Source: Neobacillus cucumis (GTDB lineage Bacteria; Bacillota; Bacilli; Bacillales; Cytobacillaceae). Taken from it: a stretch of 64,000 nucleotides of DNA. The number at the start of each line of letters is the position of its first letter. The stretch's first letter is position 1. Positions 44,770-55,293 of the stretch are shown piece after piece. The stretch is from NCBI RefSeq assembly GCF_002860255.1, contig NZ_PGVE01000037.1:84452-148451 (forward strand). Reading direction: 5' to 3'. The notes beneath the pieces were generated by a model. That model worked only from the letters and a program-made list of their open reading frames with translations, did not search any database and was not told the origin of the DNA. Both the position numbers and the translations under genes were made by a program.

Positions 44770-44779
44770 TACTTAAAAG

Positions 44780-44817
44780 AAGGCACTCTTCATTCGCAAG
44801 AGTGCCTTTTCGTTTTT
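44780..44817 (+). terminator. Terminator of sspE
   Basis: AAGGCACTCTT-cattcgc-AAGAGTGCCTTTTCGTTTTT. Confidence 0.9.
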
Positions 44818-44963
44818 GTCCAGCTTCAGCCTAGCCCCTCGAGGTCACAAGCTCCGTCCAAAAGGTTATTAAAAAGCAACCTTCTGGCCGGCTTGGCTTG
44901 TGCTTGTCAGGTCTAGGAAAAAATGAACTACTTTTTACCCTGACCAAGGCGCTTCCGCTTTTC
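44818..44963 (+). repeat. Copy of structured intergenic repeat (family 1) with extra insert
   Basis: The copy runs from GTCCAGCTTCAGCCTAGCCC to CAAGGCGCTTCCGCTTTTC and shares the CTCGAGGTCACAAG and CAACCTTCTGGCCGGCTTG segments with the 32996 copy. A segment of about 28 bp (TAGGAAAAAATGAACTACTT onward) separates the interior from the right end. It lies between sspE and ygaB. Confidence 0.85.
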
Positions 44964-45064
44964 TATTTCGACAAAACTTCCTGTATGTCTACAGAAGTTG
45001 TCAAAGGGATATGGGAGTTATTCAAGAATACATATAGTAGCTTAAAAATAAGGCGGTGAGGGAA

Positions 45065-45322
45065 ATGGATCATTTTAACCGATTAGTTTCCGAACAAATG
45101 GTAACAATGGAAAAACTTCTATATCTGCAAGCTGAACTTGAGAGATGTCAACAAATTGAGGAAGAGCTTCAGAATCTGCAAAATGAAACCAATCTTGAAA
45201 GTATTCAAAACGATATTCAATCTATGAAAAAAGAGCTAAAAGAGATTCAGTTAATTTTTGAAAAACAAACAGAAGAGGTCATTAACTCTTACCGAGAAAT
45301 GAACTTAACCCCCTCTTTATAG
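45065..45322 (+). CDS. ygaB: YgaB family protein
   Basis: An 85-residue, almost wholly helical coiled-coil protein (LYLQAELERCQQIEEELQNL continuing into a second heptad region). Position between sspE and ygaC and the overall pattern match YgaB. ATG 45065 has GGTGAGGG upstream; GTG 45056 is an alternative three codons earlier. Function unknown. Confidence 0.8.
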   Translation: MDHFNRLVSEQMVTMEKLLYLQAELERCQQIEEELQNLQNETNLESIQNDIQSMKKELKEIQLIFEKQTEEVINSYREMNLTPSL

Positions 45323-45362
45323 TTTTACGACTAAAAAATAAAGAAAAAATACACAATTTTTT

Positions 45363-45396
45363 ACAAAGAGCCATGGAAATCTGGCTCTTTTGTTTT
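45363..45396 (+). terminator. Terminator after ygaB
   Basis: AAAGAGCCA-tggaaatc-TGGCTCTTTTGTTTT. Confidence 0.85.
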
Positions 45397-45514
45397 AAAT
45401 TCTTGTCTTAACCGTTATAATAATAAAAAATAGGAATTTTACTTTGTTACCTTTTGTCGTTATGAGTGAATAAAAATAGGTTTCAAAGCGTTCGAAATGA
45501 AGGTAGGGGAGAAA

Positions 45515-46045
45515 ATGGTCGTACCCATCGAAGGTGAACCAATGCAAATACATAGCTATAAACACAATGGGCACATCCATCGCGTCTGGGAAGAAACAAC
45601 TGTTTTAAAAGGGTCGCAGAATTTGGTAATTGGCGGAAATGACCGGACACTTGTAACAGAGTCAGATGGTAGAACATGGATTACAAGAGAACCCGCTATT
45701 TGTTATTTCCACTCTCAATACTGGTTCAATGTAATTGGAATGATTCGTGAAGACGGCATTTATTATTACTGTAATATTAGTTCACCATTTATTTTCGATG
45801 GTGAAGCACTTAAGTATATTGATTATGATCTTGATATCAAAGTGTATCCTGATATGACCTTTAACTTACTAGACGAAGATGAGTATGAACGGCATCGTCG
45901 TGAGATGAATTATCCAGATGTGATAGATAAAATTTTAAAGAGGAATGTTGACAAATTAATTCAATGGATTCGTCAGCGTAATGGTCCTTTTGCACCTGAT
46001 TTTATCGATATTTGGTATGAACGTTATTTAACTTACAGACGTTAA
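45515..46045 (+). CDS. ntdP: Nucleoside tri-/diphosphate phosphatase (UPF0374/DUF402, NtdP family)
   Basis: A 176-residue protein very close to B. subtilis YgaC. Conserved segments are [38 protein letters not shown] and [11 protein letters not shown], the last carrying the metal-binding Asp. Staphylococcal homologues hydrolyse nucleoside di- and triphosphates and affect virulence. ATG 45515 has GGGGAG at the right distance and matches the family N terminus; a start six codons earlier is in frame. Confidence 0.9.
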   Translation: MVVPIEGEPMQIHSYKHNGHIHRVWEETTVLKGSQNLVIGGNDRTLVTESDGRTWITREPAICYFHSQYWFNVIGMIREDGIYYYCNISSPFIFDGEALKYIDYDLDIKVYPDMTFNLLDEDEYERHRREMNYPDVIDKILKRNVDKLIQWIRQRNGPFAPDFIDIWYERYLTYRR

Positions 46046-46060
46046 ATACTTTTGCTGTAA

Positions 46061-46098
46061 AAAGAACCTGTTGTTCGGAGAGCAACAGGTTCTTATCT
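46061..46098 (+). terminator. Terminator after ygaC
   Basis: AAGAACCTGTTG...CAACAGGTTCTT, a 12-bp stem with an inner TC/GA pair. Confidence 0.85.
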
Positions 46099-46131
46099 GT
46101 TTAACTATTTTCTGGAAAAGGAGGGGATCTT

Positions 46132-47901
46132 TTGAGCAGTATTCGCAGATATCTGGAATTTGTAAAACCGTATCGTATACAAATCTTATGGACCGTCATC
46201 ATCGGGATTATTAAATTTTCCATTCCGCTGATTATTCCTATGCTAATAAAGTATGTGGTCGATGATATTGTTGGGAACCATGGGCTTTCTCAAGATGAAA
46301 AGGTTTATAAACTAATGATCATTATGGGAGCTATGATTATTGTCTTTGTCATTCTTAGGCCTCCAATTGAATATTATCGTCAATATTTTGCTCAATGGAC
46401 TTCGAGCAAAATTCTATATGATATCCGTGACCGAATGTATACTCATATTCAAAAGCTAAGCTTTCGTTATTTTTCAAATAATCGTGCGGGAGAAATCATC
46501 TCCCGTGTAATTAATGATGTAGAACAGACCAAAACCTTCGTTATTTCCGGATTAATGAATTTGTGGCTCGATATAGCTACAATTGCGATTGCTATTATCT
46601 TTATGTTTTATATGAGTGTTAAATTAACCTTTGTATCGATTTTGTTATTTCCTCTGTATGCATTTTCAGTCCGATATTTTTTCGGTAATCTTCGAGTTTT
46701 AACCAGAAGACGTTCACAAGCACTGGCAGAGGTACAGAGTTATTTGCATGAAAGAGTGCAAGGAATGCCTGTTATTAAAAGCTTTGCCATTGAAGAGTTT
46801 GAGCAGAAACAATTTGATAAGCAAAATAAAAATTTTCTAGAAAAAGCATTGCTGCACACCAGCTGGAACGCAAAATCTTTTGCAGCCGTGAACACAATTA
46901 CAGATATAGCACCATTAATTGTGATTGGATACTCAGCTTATCTCGTTATTCAGCATCAATTGTCACTTGGAACCATGGTTGCTTTTTTTGCTTATATAGA
47001 TAAACTATATAATCCGTTAAGAAGACTTGTAAATTCCTCGACTACCATCACACAGTCATTTGCTTCAATGGATCGGGTATTTGAATTTCTGGATGAAAAA
47101 TATGACATAGTTGATAAGACTGATGCTAAAGATTGTACGAATATAAAGGGAGAAATATCCTTCGAACACGTTTCATTTTCTTATGGTAAAGAGGATGAGA
47201 TGGTTTTAAAAGACATCCATTTAAATGTAAAAAAGGGAGAAACCATTGCTCTGGTCGGGATGAGCGGTGGAGGAAAATCAACGCTAGTTAGTCTTATTCC
47301 TCGTTTCTATGATGTAACAAAGGGGAGAATTACTTTAGACGGTGTGGATATACGTGAATTTAAGGTTCAAACTCTTAGAGATAAAATAGGAGTTGTATTT
47401 CAAGATAATATTCTATTTAGTGAATCTGTTAAAGATAATATATTATTAGGAAAGCCTGAAGCTTCTGAAGAAGAAGTGTATCAAGCAGCCAAAGCTGCAA
47501 ATGCCCATGAGTTTATTTTAAACCTATCAGAAGGATATAACACCAAGGTAGGAGAACGGGGGGTAAAACTTTCTGGCGGTCAGAAGCAGCGTGTGGCCAT
47601 TGCCAGGGTGTTTTTGAAAAACCCGCCAATCTTAATTCTCGATGAAGCCACATCAGCCTTGGACTTGGAAAGTGAGCATCTCATTCAAGAGTCACTTGAG
47701 GAGCTGGCGAAAGACAGAACAACTTTTATTGTTGCCCATCGTTTATCGACCATTACCCATGCCAGTCGGATTGTCTTAATTGAGCACGGGCAGATTGTTG
47801 AGGCAGGCACACATGAGGAACTTATGGCTAAACAGGGAAATTATTATAAGCTATTCCAGGTTCAGCAGCTTGAAAGTAAGAAAGAGCAAGCATCTGTATA
47901 G
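46132..47901 (+). CDS. ygaD: Multidrug/lipid-type ABC exporter, fused permease-ATPase (YgaD)
   Basis: A 589-residue half-transporter. Six helices occupy residues about 15-310 and the nucleotide-binding domain about 335-580, with Walker [10 protein letters not shown], signature LSGGQKQR and Walker [13 protein letters not shown]. It should work as a homodimer like BmrA or Sav1866. TTG start preceded by AAAGGAGGGG. Substrate unknown. Confidence 0.92.
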   Translation: MSSIRRYLEFVKPYRIQILWTVIIGIIKFSIPLIIPMLIKYVVDDIVGNHGLSQDEKVYKLMIIMGAMIIVFVILRPPIEYYRQYFAQWTSSKILYDIRDRMYTHIQKLSFRYFSNNRAGEIISRVINDVEQTKTFVISGLMNLWLDIATIAIAIIFMFYMSVKLTFVSILLFPLYAFSVRYFFGNLRVLTRRRSQALAEVQSYLHERVQGMPVIKSFAIEEFEQKQFDKQNKNFLEKALLHTSWNAKSFAAVNTITDIAPLIVIGYSAYLVIQHQLSLGTMVAFFAYIDKLYNPLRRLVNSSTTITQSFASMDRVFEFLDEKYDIVDKTDAKDCTNIKGEISFEHVSFSYGKEDEMVLKDIHLNVKKGETIALVGMSGGGKSTLVSLIPRFYDVTKGRITLDGVDIREFKVQTLRDKIGVVFQDNILFSESVKDNILLGKPEASEEEVYQAAKAANAHEFILNLSEGYNTKVGERGVKLSGGQKQRVAIARVFLKNPPILILDEATSALDLESEHLIQESLEELAKDRTTFIVAHRLSTITHASRIVLIEHGQIVEAGTHEELMAKQGNYYKLFQVQQLESKKEQASV

Positions 47902-47919
47902 GTTAAAAAATGATAAAAT

Positions 47920-47956
47920 GAACCCGAGCAAAACAAAAATTGCTCGGGTTCTTTCC
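47920..47956. terminator. Bidirectional terminator between ygaD and ygaE
   Basis: GAACCCGAGCAA...TTGCTCGGGTTC, a perfect 12-bp stem followed by TTTCC. Confidence 0.9.
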
Positions 47957-47958
47957 GT

Positions 47959-49032
47959 TTAATGTTGAACTTCATCAATCGATACTTCGTTGTGATGATA
48001 AGAATGGAAGCTGGTTATAAGTGTATCAAGATGTTCTACCTGTTCACCGTAATCAATAATGGTAGCGATAATTTGCATGGAATGATATAAATGCGGATTA
48101 TCATGATCATCATTTTCTCTTACGTGCTTTAAGTAAAAATCGAATAATTCCTTTTTATTAATGCAATTCGTTTCTTTGACGCTTGAAGATGGGATAGGGA
48201 TTTTTCCAATAAATCGAAGTATAACTTGTTCATGATGGTAGATTAAACTATCTAATTGGTCCTGGATGCATTGTTGAAAGTTCTCTGGAAGCTGTAAAAG
48301 TTCATTTTCAAAGCGGTGCAGTCTTTTTAAAGTATCCAAGGCTTTTTTAGCCGTTATATTTAATTGACGGTAAATAACCAACTTTCGTGATTTTTCCAAT
48401 TTGACTTTTTTAAAATAACTACGCTCTTCTTTGTACATTGTATACAACTGCTCCATTGATTGAATACTGTCTTTAAACGTTTTAATGTCCTCTTTTAATA
48501 ATTGGTGGTCATAGTCATGTCTAGTGCTTAAACGAATCCATTTAATAATTTCTTCGGTAGTAGTAACAATTTTAAAGTAAAGTTTATTTTCATATTTAGG
48601 CGGCATGAAGATAAGATTGACTAAAAAAGCAGAGAATACTCCAATCATAATTGTAGTGAAACGGATACCGGCAAACTGAATAAAATTACCGCTTTGTAAT
48701 TCCATGATGGAAATTAAGGTAACCAGTGACAAGCCAATAGTATTCTCAAGTTTTAGTTTAAGGTTTAATAGAATGACGATAATAGCTGCTAATCCAACCA
48801 CAATAAAGTGATTACCTAATAGCAGAACAAAAATGACTCCGCACAAAGCGCCGATAATATTTCCTTGAATCTGTTCAATAATGGTCAAATAGGAGCGATA
48901 TATAGTTGGTTGAATTGCAAAGATTGCAGAAATCCCGGCTAAGACAGGAGAGGGAGAATGCAACAACTGGCCTATAAAAAGGGATAATGCAATGGCTATT
49001 CCCGTTTTTAAAATGCGGGCACCTAACTTCAT
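47959..49032 (-). CDS. ygaE: Aromatic acid exporter family (ArAE/FUSC-like) membrane protein YgaE
   Basis: A 357-residue protein. Four to six helices lie in the first 150 residues (KTGIAIALSLFIGQLL, AALCGVIFVLLLG and further), followed by a long cytoplasmic helical domain (about 160-350), the arrangement of the ArAE_1 family. It lies convergent to ygaD as in B. subtilis. Transport of aromatic acids is only a family-level inference. Confidence 0.87.
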   Translation of the reverse strand: MKLGARILKTGIAIALSLFIGQLLHSPSPVLAGISAIFAIQPTIYRSYLTIIEQIQGNIIGALCGVIFVLLLGNHFIVVGLAAIIVILLNLKLKLENTIGLSLVTLISIMELQSGNFIQFAGIRFTTIMIGVFSAFLVNLIFMPPKYENKLYFKIVTTTEEIIKWIRLSTRHDYDHQLLKEDIKTFKDSIQSMEQLYTMYKEERSYFKKVKLEKSRKLVIYRQLNITAKKALDTLKRLHRFENELLQLPENFQQCIQDQLDSLIYHHEQVILRFIGKIPIPSSSVKETNCINKKELFDFYLKHVRENDDHDNPHLYHSMQIIATIIDYGEQVEHLDTLITSFHSYHHNEVSIDEVQH

Positions 49033-49163
49033 TTAGTTAATTTCCTTTCAAATGTTCATTTATCTTTTCAATGAATAACAAATATGTACTATACAATGTT
49101 TACCCCATATTATCAAGAGATATTATATCAATTTATATATTCAGATGATATGAAAAAAATGTA

Positions 49164-49200
49164 AAAAAAACGTCCGCTATCATAAGCGGACGTTTTTTGT
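49164..49200 (-). terminator. Terminator of the glutamate synthase gene
   Basis: AAAACGTCCGCT-atcata-AGCGGACGTTTT, a perfect 12-bp stem 12 bp beyond the stop codon. Confidence 0.9.
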
Positions 49201-49211
49201 TTTATTAGTAA

Positions 49212-52200
49212 TCATTCTGTAGAAACTGATGGATCTGCCTGTTCTTTAACAGGAAGAATTTGTACAAAGTGATTTTCTGGATTTGCTAAGAGCCCTCTAA
49301 GTTGCTCTGCTTCTTCAGATTGACCATTTTGTGCCAGTAAATCAGTATATTGACTTAATAATTCATTAATATCCTTTTTACCCTTTTCGTCTAAAGCTAT
49401 AACAGATACTTTGGCTCCTTTTGCTACACGGCGCTTAATGGCATCAGTAGTTAGACCCATTTCAGGCTGGTGACGGACATAAACAACACCACCGGTCATA
49501 CCTGCACAAATCCATGGACCTGGGTCACCAAGAACAAGACCGCGGCCATTTGTCATGTATTCAAAAGCAAAACCTTTGATATTTGCGTTTGCACCGATAT
49601 TTCCAGCCTCTTTTTCAGGGATAGGCTGCTTTACTGCACCGCCAATTATTAAATCAGCACCAGAGAGGCGAATTCCTGCACGTGCATCCGCATTTCCTTG
49701 AGCAACAAGAAGTCCTTTTTGTGCACCGTAACCGAAACCTTTACCAACAGAACCATTGAGATAACGGCCATTTTTACCTTTAGATTTAAGAACGTGAATA
49801 TTACCGCCAAAGGAAGTTTTTCCGACACCGTCTTGACCGCCGCCATTGACAGTAATTTCAATCCCTTCACTATTATATGCTCCTAGACCGTTACCAGGGA
49901 TCGATCCTTCTTTGTACTTAAGTTGTACTGGAGCCAGCTGTTTGTAAGAACCATCCAGTCTTCCGCGAACGCGGTGGCAGGATACTCTGCTTCCTAAGAC
50001 TCTTTGTTCAGATGTTACGCTAACGAACTCGCGGGAAGAATGTAGCTGATCTACACTTGCATCAAGATATTCTGCACCAGCCGCCACTTGCATTTGAACT
50101 TCTTCAATGGATTTTGAAGCTTCCATTTTTGCAAACTGGCTAATTTCAAGCGGTTTTAACAGGTAAGAAAGGTTCAGTTGATTTTCTCCCTTAATCTGTT
50201 CTAGTAATTCAGAATGACCAACTGCATCTTGTAAATTCTTAATTCCCATTGAAGCTGCAAGAGTCATTAATTCAGTACCAAATGCAGTAAATAGATTCAT
50301 AATTCCTTGAACCGCTAAATCCAACTGTCTAGGAACAAAACGACGCAAGCCGTGTTCTTTTGCTTGTGCTTCTGATTCAATTTGAGTAGCAATACCAACA
50401 TGACAAGTATCTAAATGACAGCCACGGCAAGTGGTACAACCAATAGAAAGCATTGCTAATGTACCAAATCCAACGCGGTTTGCACCCAGTAGCATAATTT
50501 TAATAACATCCATAGCACTCTTCATACCGCCATCAGCCCAAATCTCTACCTTATGGCGAAGACCGCTTTCTAATAGGGCATTATGAGCGGCTTTAACCCC
50601 GATTTCTACAGGTAAGCCAACATATTGAAGAGCGTGGATCCTAGCAGCACCAGTACCGCCATCAAAGCCGCTGAGTGTGATGATATCTGCCCCAGCTTTT
50701 GCAATACCAACGGCAATTGTACCGATATTAGGAACGACGGGTACTTTAACAGCAATTTTTGCTTGGTCGTTAGCTGTTTTTAATTCAAGAATCATTTGGG
50801 CCAAATCTTCAATTGAATAGATATCATGGTTATTAGAAGGTGATATTAAATCAGAACCAAGTGTAGCGTTACGAGCGGCAGCAACTTTTGCTGTAACTTT
50901 TGATCCTGGTAAGTGACCGCCTTCTCCAGGCTTTGCACCTTGCCCAATCTTAATTTCTAATAGGTTTGAAGAGTTTAATAGTTCTGCATTTACCCCGAAA
51001 CGGCCTGAAGCAATTTGCTGTCCTCTTGTTTTTGGATATTTACCAAGCATATCCTTAATTTCGCCGCCTTCACCATTCAAACTTACCATGTTTAAACGGT
51101 CGGCACCTTCAGCATAGGCTCTAAATGCGATTTCATTCTGAGAACCAAATGACATGGAAGAAATTAAGAATGGTAAATCATGTTCACCAACACGAAGATC
51201 CACTTCTTCAGGTGAAATTTGTTTGCTGCCCTTTTTAAGTGATACTAAATGACGAATAGTAGTCGGATTTTGTTCTTCCTGTTCAGTGATTTTTTCGCGA
51301 TAAGCGTTATAGTCACCGGTAGAAGCAACTTCACCAATAGCTTTCCAAATACGTGGGAAGAGATGAAATGTTTTACCGACTCTTTCTTTATCATTTTGAT
51401 AATCAACTGCTCTTTTGATAGACTCTTGCTTCATTGCTTCGAAATCCATCTCGATTTCATTTGAGCCAAAGAAGTTTACAACGTTTAATACTTTAGCAAC
51501 TTCTTCGTGTAATCCAATGCTGGAGTACAGTCTTCCGTAACCGCGCAGCTCGTGAATACCAATTGTAGAAATTACTTTTTCTAACCCTTTTGTTAGGGCA
51601 CTATATAGGTTAATTAATGGTTTAGTGGTTTCATCTTGAACCGTTAGGAACATGTAATACGGGCTGATTAAATCTGCACCCAAACCGAAAACAGTAATAA
51701 TATCATGAAGTGAACGAATTGCTGCAGAACGTAATAATATAGAACAATCTCTTCTTAACTCTGCTTTTACTAATGCTTGATCTATAGCAGAAGTTGCTAA
51801 ATGTGGATCGATCCAATAGGAATCCTCTTGGTGTGCTTTTGCATCGTCAAGAATAAGCAGTGCTTTGCCAGCCTGAACAGCTTGAACCGCTTCATTTGCC
51901 AATCTTTCTAGCGCATCATCCAATTTTTCGCTGCCTTCAAAGGTAGTAGAAATAAAAGCAGCTAATTTTTGCTCTTGGAAATGATGAACTACTTGATCAA
52001 AGCTCGGCTGCACTAAGTCTTCTGCACATAAAAATCCAGCTTTTCCCTCCAATAATAGAGGAGTAGTAAGCTCAATTACAGAATTTGCTTTCTCAGCCGC
52101 AAAAAGATGTGGCCGTTTCCCGATAATAACACGAGTAGAGAAGTGCTCTGTTTCACGGTCTCGGTCAATAGCAGGATTTGTTACGACAGCAACACTTTCC

Positions 52201-53681
52201 TTAATATAGTCAGCAATATTCACACGTTCAGGATTAAGTGCTGCAAGCGGAGCGTCATGTCCAAGTGAACGAATAGGCTCAACACCTTTTTCAGCCATTT
52301 GTTCAATTAATTGGATGTGATCGCGTTCCCATCCGAATGCTTTATATTGTCCGTTATGAATTTTATCCGGATAACTCATTGTAATAGTTTTTGAAAATGC
52401 AGGAGGCTGAAGACGCACTCTTGATTCACTGATTGTTAACCGATCATTGAAACGTTTGTATACTTCGTTTTGGTAACGATTTTGCTCGTAAACATCTAAA
52501 GTCTCACCGTTCCATTTAAAACCAACTTTTTCTCCAGGTGCTAACGGCTTTGGTTCATTTACATATTCACTTGATGGAATAATCCCAGGTTCAGAGGAGA
52601 AAAGATAAGAGCTTTCAGTTTCAAGCATCCATAGTGGACGTAAACCTAGGGCATCTACACTAAAAACTGCTTCATCACCATTTCGGGAAATTATTCCTGC
52701 TGGTCCTTGAGCAAAATGTCCCCATGCTTCACGAAGATAAGTATATAAATCCTGAAGGTGTTCAGGGTATGCTTTAATTTCATTTACAATTGGCGGGAAT
52801 AATAAATCCATTGTTTCGAATAATGAGTACCCGTCACGACTAATAAGTGTTTCCATCGTACGACTAAGATCCTGAGAGTCACTTCCATCTTTGACTAGCG
52901 GAACTCCAATCATTCTTGCCTCGTCACGAAGCTTTGCAATAGTGTTAATTTCACCATTATGACCAAGGACACTAAATGGCTGTACTCGGAAAAAACTTGA
53001 TAGAGTATTGGTAGAATAACGATTATGGCCGAGTGTCATGGTTGAAGCAACGAGTGGATTTGCTAAGTCATGGTAGTATCGAGGCAAAATATCTCCAGCA
53101 CCCATTACTTTATAGACAACATGATGTTGACTTAAAGAAGCAACATGGACATGTTCGTTTGTTTCAAAGTCAATTAGAGCATCAAAAAGATTCTTAGTAA
53201 GCTCCTTGCCTTTTTTTGCAGAAACACAAGCAAATTGCCAAAACACTGGATTTTCTTGTATTGCAATTGGACCTAGAGCAGAAGAATCTGTCACTTCATC
53301 TGTCTCAAAAACTAAAGTTAACTCGTAATTTTCTAGCTTTTTTTGTAATTCTTGTTTAGTAGTTTGCCAGTTTACCTTACGGCTTACAAACACATGTCCG
53401 ACAGCAAAATCTTCTTGATCTACTAGGTTTGCATCAATGCCGGCATCACTCAATTTTTGTTTCCAGAGTTTAGCTGGAATATCCATATGAATTCCTACAC
53501 CATCACCTTCGCCATTAATAAAGCCTGCACGATGGTTCATGGTAACAAGGGCTTCTATACAATCAAAAATGTTTTTTCTGGTCGGAATTTTGTTTTTTTC
53601 AAGACAAGCAACAATTCCACAGGCATCGTGTTCTTGCTTATGGAAATCTTTAAATAGGGAAGGGGTCCAGTTTTGTGACAT
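49212..53681 (-). CDS. Glutamate synthase, large subunit type (orphan, divergent)
   Basis: A protein of about 1490 residues with the full GOGAT order: N-terminal glutaminase domain with the nucleophile Cys after a 20-residue propeptide (HDACGIVAC), a central domain, the FMN-binding barrel (LNGEGGEIKDM, GFDGGTGAARI), the 3Fe-4S Cys set C-x5-C-x4-C in GCTTCRGCHLDTCHVG, and the C-terminal beta helix of GXXGXXXG repeats. It makes two glutamates from glutamine and 2-oxoglutarate. No small subunit is nearby, so the electron donor may be ferredoxin or an unlinked GltB. The start is uncertain: ATG 53681 or ATG 53696, with AGGAGGTGA 21-36 nt away across a hairpin. Confidence 0.88.
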   Translation of the reverse strand: MSQNWTPSLFKDFHKQEHDACGIVACLEKNKIPTRKNIFDCIEALVTMNHRAGFINGEGDGVGIHMDIPAKLWKQKLSDAGIDANLVDQEDFAVGHVFVSRKVNWQTTKQELQKKLENYELTLVFETDEVTDSSALGPIAIQENPVFWQFACVSAKKGKELTKNLFDALIDFETNEHVHVASLSQHHVVYKVMGAGDILPRYYHDLANPLVASTMTLGHNRYSTNTLSSFFRVQPFSVLGHNGEINTIAKLRDEARMIGVPLVKDGSDSQDLSRTMETLISRDGYSLFETMDLLFPPIVNEIKAYPEHLQDLYTYLREAWGHFAQGPAGIISRNGDEAVFSVDALGLRPLWMLETESSYLFSSEPGIIPSSEYVNEPKPLAPGEKVGFKWNGETLDVYEQNRYQNEVYKRFNDRLTISESRVRLQPPAFSKTITMSYPDKIHNGQYKAFGWERDHIQLIEQMAEKGVEPIRSLGHDAPLAALNPERVNIADYIKESVAVVTNPAIDRDRETEHFSTRVIIGKRPHLFAAEKANSVIELTTPLLLEGKAGFLCAEDLVQPSFDQVVHHFQEQKLAAFISTTFEGSEKLDDALERLANEAVQAVQAGKALLILDDAKAHQEDSYWIDPHLATSAIDQALVKAELRRDCSILLRSAAIRSLHDIITVFGLGADLISPYYMFLTVQDETTKPLINLYSALTKGLEKVISTIGIHELRGYGRLYSSIGLHEEVAKVLNVVNFFGSNEIEMDFEAMKQESIKRAVDYQNDKERVGKTFHLFPRIWKAIGEVASTGDYNAYREKITEQEEQNPTTIRHLVSLKKGSKQISPEEVDLRVGEHDLPFLISSMSFGSQNEIAFRAYAEGADRLNMVSLNGEGGEIKDMLGKYPKTRGQQIASGRFGVNAELLNSSNLLEIKIGQGAKPGEGGHLPGSKVTAKVAAARNATLGSDLISPSNNHDIYSIEDLAQMILELKTANDQAKIAVKVPVVPNIGTIAVGIAKAGADIITLSGFDGGTGAARIHALQYVGLPVEIGVKAAHNALLESGLRHKVEIWADGGMKSAMDVIKIMLLGANRVGFGTLAMLSIGCTTCRGCHLDTCHVGIATQIESEAQAKEHGLRRFVPRQLDLAVQGIMNLFTAFGTELMTLAASMGIKNLQDAVGHSELLEQIKGENQLNLSYLLKPLEISQFAKMEASKSIEEVQMQVAAGAEYLDASVDQLHSSREFVSVTSEQRVLGSRVSCHRVRGRLDGSYKQLAPVQLKYKEGSIPGNGLGAYNSEGIEITVNGGGQDGVGKTSFGGNIHVLKSKGKNGRYLNGSVGKGFGYGAQKGLLVAQGNADARAGIRLSGADLIIGGAVKQPIPEKEAGNIGANANIKGFAFEYMTNGRGLVLGDPGPWICAGMTGGVVYVRHQPEMGLTTDAIKRRVAKGAKVSVIALDEKGKKDINELLSQYTDLLAQNGQSEEAEQLRGLLANPENHFVQILPVKEQADPSVSTE

Positions 53682-53688
53682 TATTATT

Positions 53689-53714
53689 GGCTTCATCGGT
53701 ACACCGTTAAAGCC
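53689..53714 (-). other. Hairpin between ribosome site and start of glutamate synthase
   Basis: A 26-nt symmetrical inverted repeat, GGCTT-cat-CGGT-ac-ACCG-tta-AAGCC, lies between AGGAGGTGA (53718-53726, minus strand) and the coding region. The ATG at 53696 is inside its internal loop. If folded, it would bring the ribosome site to about 10 nt from ATG 53681. Confidence 0.55.
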
Positions 53715-53836
53715 GTTTCACCTCCTATGATACTATTGGATTATTAATCTACCTTGTAGAAATGAATTTTTGTCTCTTTAGTCGTGTAATAAGTTAAAGA
53801 TTCAAAATAGAAATAATAATCTTATATTATCACAAG

Positions 53837-53851
53837 AATTTTCAGAAATCA
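53837..53851 (-). promoter_or_regulatory. CodY-like box overlapping a putative glutamate synthase promoter
   Basis: On the plus strand AATTTTCAGAAATCA matches 12 of 15 positions of AATTTTCWGAAAATT. On the minus strand it lies over a putative promoter TTGATT-17-TAATAT, so CodY could repress initiation. Confidence 0.45.
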
Positions 53852-53921
53852 AATAAATATACAAAAATTTGGATAAAAAAGTGTATGAAAAAACATGCAA
53901 ATTCAGGAAGAAAACTGTTAA

Positions 53922-53935
53922 TGTAACCGTTTTCA
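53922..53935 (-). promoter_or_regulatory. cre site (CcpA) upstream of glutamate synthase
   Basis: TGTAACCGTTTTCA fits TGWAANCGNTNWCA at every position. It lies about 75 nt upstream of the putative -35 and just beyond the hemL terminator, a position more compatible with activation than with roadblock. Confidence 0.65.
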
Positions 53936-53949
53936 TTGGAGTTATAAAA

Positions 53950-53980
53950 ATAAAAGGGAGTATTTTCCACTCCCTTTTGT
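53950..53980 (-). terminator. Terminator of hemL
   Basis: AAAAGGGAGT-attttcc... pairing with ACTCCCTTTT; on the minus strand it is followed by TATTTTT. Confidence 0.85.
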
Positions 53981-53997
53981 GCATAAAAAATGCATAA

Positions 53998-55293
53998 TTA
54001 TTCGCCTTTAAGTGAAGAAAATGCATTTCTTACCGCGTGTAATGTAGCTTCAATGTCTTCTTCTGTATGTGCAATAGTTAAGAACCAAGCTTCATATTTG
54101 GATGGAGCAAGATTGATTCCTTGATGAAGCATAAGTTTGAAAAACTTGGCAAACATTTGACCATCGGTATTTTCTGCCTGTTCATAGTTTTCAACTTTTT
54201 CATTTGTGAAATAAACAGTTAAAGCCCCTTTTAAACGGTTAATAGTTATCTCAATACCATTCTCTTTAGCAGCTTCCAAGATTCCTTCTTCCAGCATAGC
54301 TCCTAATCGGTCTAAATACTCATACACTCCGTCTTGATTTAAGACTTCAAGGCAGGCAATTCCTGACAGCATGGAGGCAGGGTTTCCGGCCATTGTACCA
54401 GCCTGATAGGCGGTTCCCAGCGGTGCGACCTTTTCCATGATTTCTTTCCGTCCGCCGTAAGCCCCGATTGGAAGGCCGCCGCCGATAATTTTTCCTAGGG
54501 CTGTTAAATCTGGCTGCACTCCTAACAAATCCTGTGCTCCGCCATACATAAAACGGAAGGCTGTTATAACTTCATCGTAAATAACTAGTGCTCCTGCTTC
54601 ATGTGTGAGGTCATTGACTTGCTGTAAGAATCCCGGTTTTGGTTCAACAATTCCAAAGTTTCCGACGATCGGTTCTACTAATACAGCGGCAACTTGGTCG
54701 CCCCATTTTTCTAAAGCTTGTTTAAAAGGTTCAATATCATTGAAAGGGACAGTAATTACTTCCTCGGCAATGCTCTTTGGAACACCTGCTGAATCCGGTG
54801 TGCCAAGTGTGGAGGGACCTGAACCTGCAGCAACTAACACAAGGTCAGAATGTCCATGATAGCAGCCGGCAAATTTAATAATTTTATCTCGTCCAGTATG
54901 AGCACGGGCTACACGAATGGTTGACATAACTGCTTCTGTTCCTGAGTTAACAAATCGAACTTTGTCTAATGATGGAATGGCTTCTTTTAACATTTTAGCG
55001 AATTTTACCTCGTGAGGAGTAGGGGTTCCATAAAGCACTCCAGTCTCGGCTGCACGTTTAATTGCCTCAGTAATATGTGGATGAGCATGCCCCGTAATAA
55101 TCGGACCGTACGCTGCAAGATAGTCAATGTATTGATTTCCGTCGACATCCCAAAAGTAAGCGCCTTGGCCACGTTCCATGACTACAGGCGATCCGCCGCC
55201 AACTGCTTTGTAAGATCTTGAAGGACTGTTAACTCCGCCAACAATATGCTGTAACGCTTCATTATGTAATCTTTCTGAATTTGTAAATTGCAC
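53998..55293 (-). CDS. hemL: Glutamate-1-semialdehyde 2,1-aminomutase
   Basis: A 431-residue class III PLP enzyme converting glutamate-1-semialdehyde to 5-aminolevulinate for haem. The PLP lysine is in [18 protein letters not shown], and [15 protein letters not shown] and [10 protein letters not shown] are typical. It corresponds to gsaB, the second hemL of Bacillus in the yga region. GAGGAAAG-type site precedes the ATG. Confidence 0.95.
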   Translation of the reverse strand: MQFTNSERLHNEALQHIVGGVNSPSRSYKAVGGGSPVVMERGQGAYFWDVDGNQYIDYLAAYGPIITGHAHPHITEAIKRAAETGVLYGTPTPHEVKFAKMLKEAIPSLDKVRFVNSGTEAVMSTIRVARAHTGRDKIIKFAGCYHGHSDLVLVAAGSGPSTLGTPDSAGVPKSIAEEVITVPFNDIEPFKQALEKWGDQVAAVLVEPIVGNFGIVEPKPGFLQQVNDLTHEAGALVIYDEVITAFRFMYGGAQDLLGVQPDLTALGKIIGGGLPIGAYGGRKEIMEKVAPLGTAYQAGTMAGNPASMLSGIACLEVLNQDGVYEYLDRLGAMLEEGILEAAKENGIEITINRLKGALTVYFTNEKVENYEQAENTDGQMFAKFFKLMLHQGINLAPSKYEAWFLTIAHTEEDIEATLHAVRNAFSSLKGE

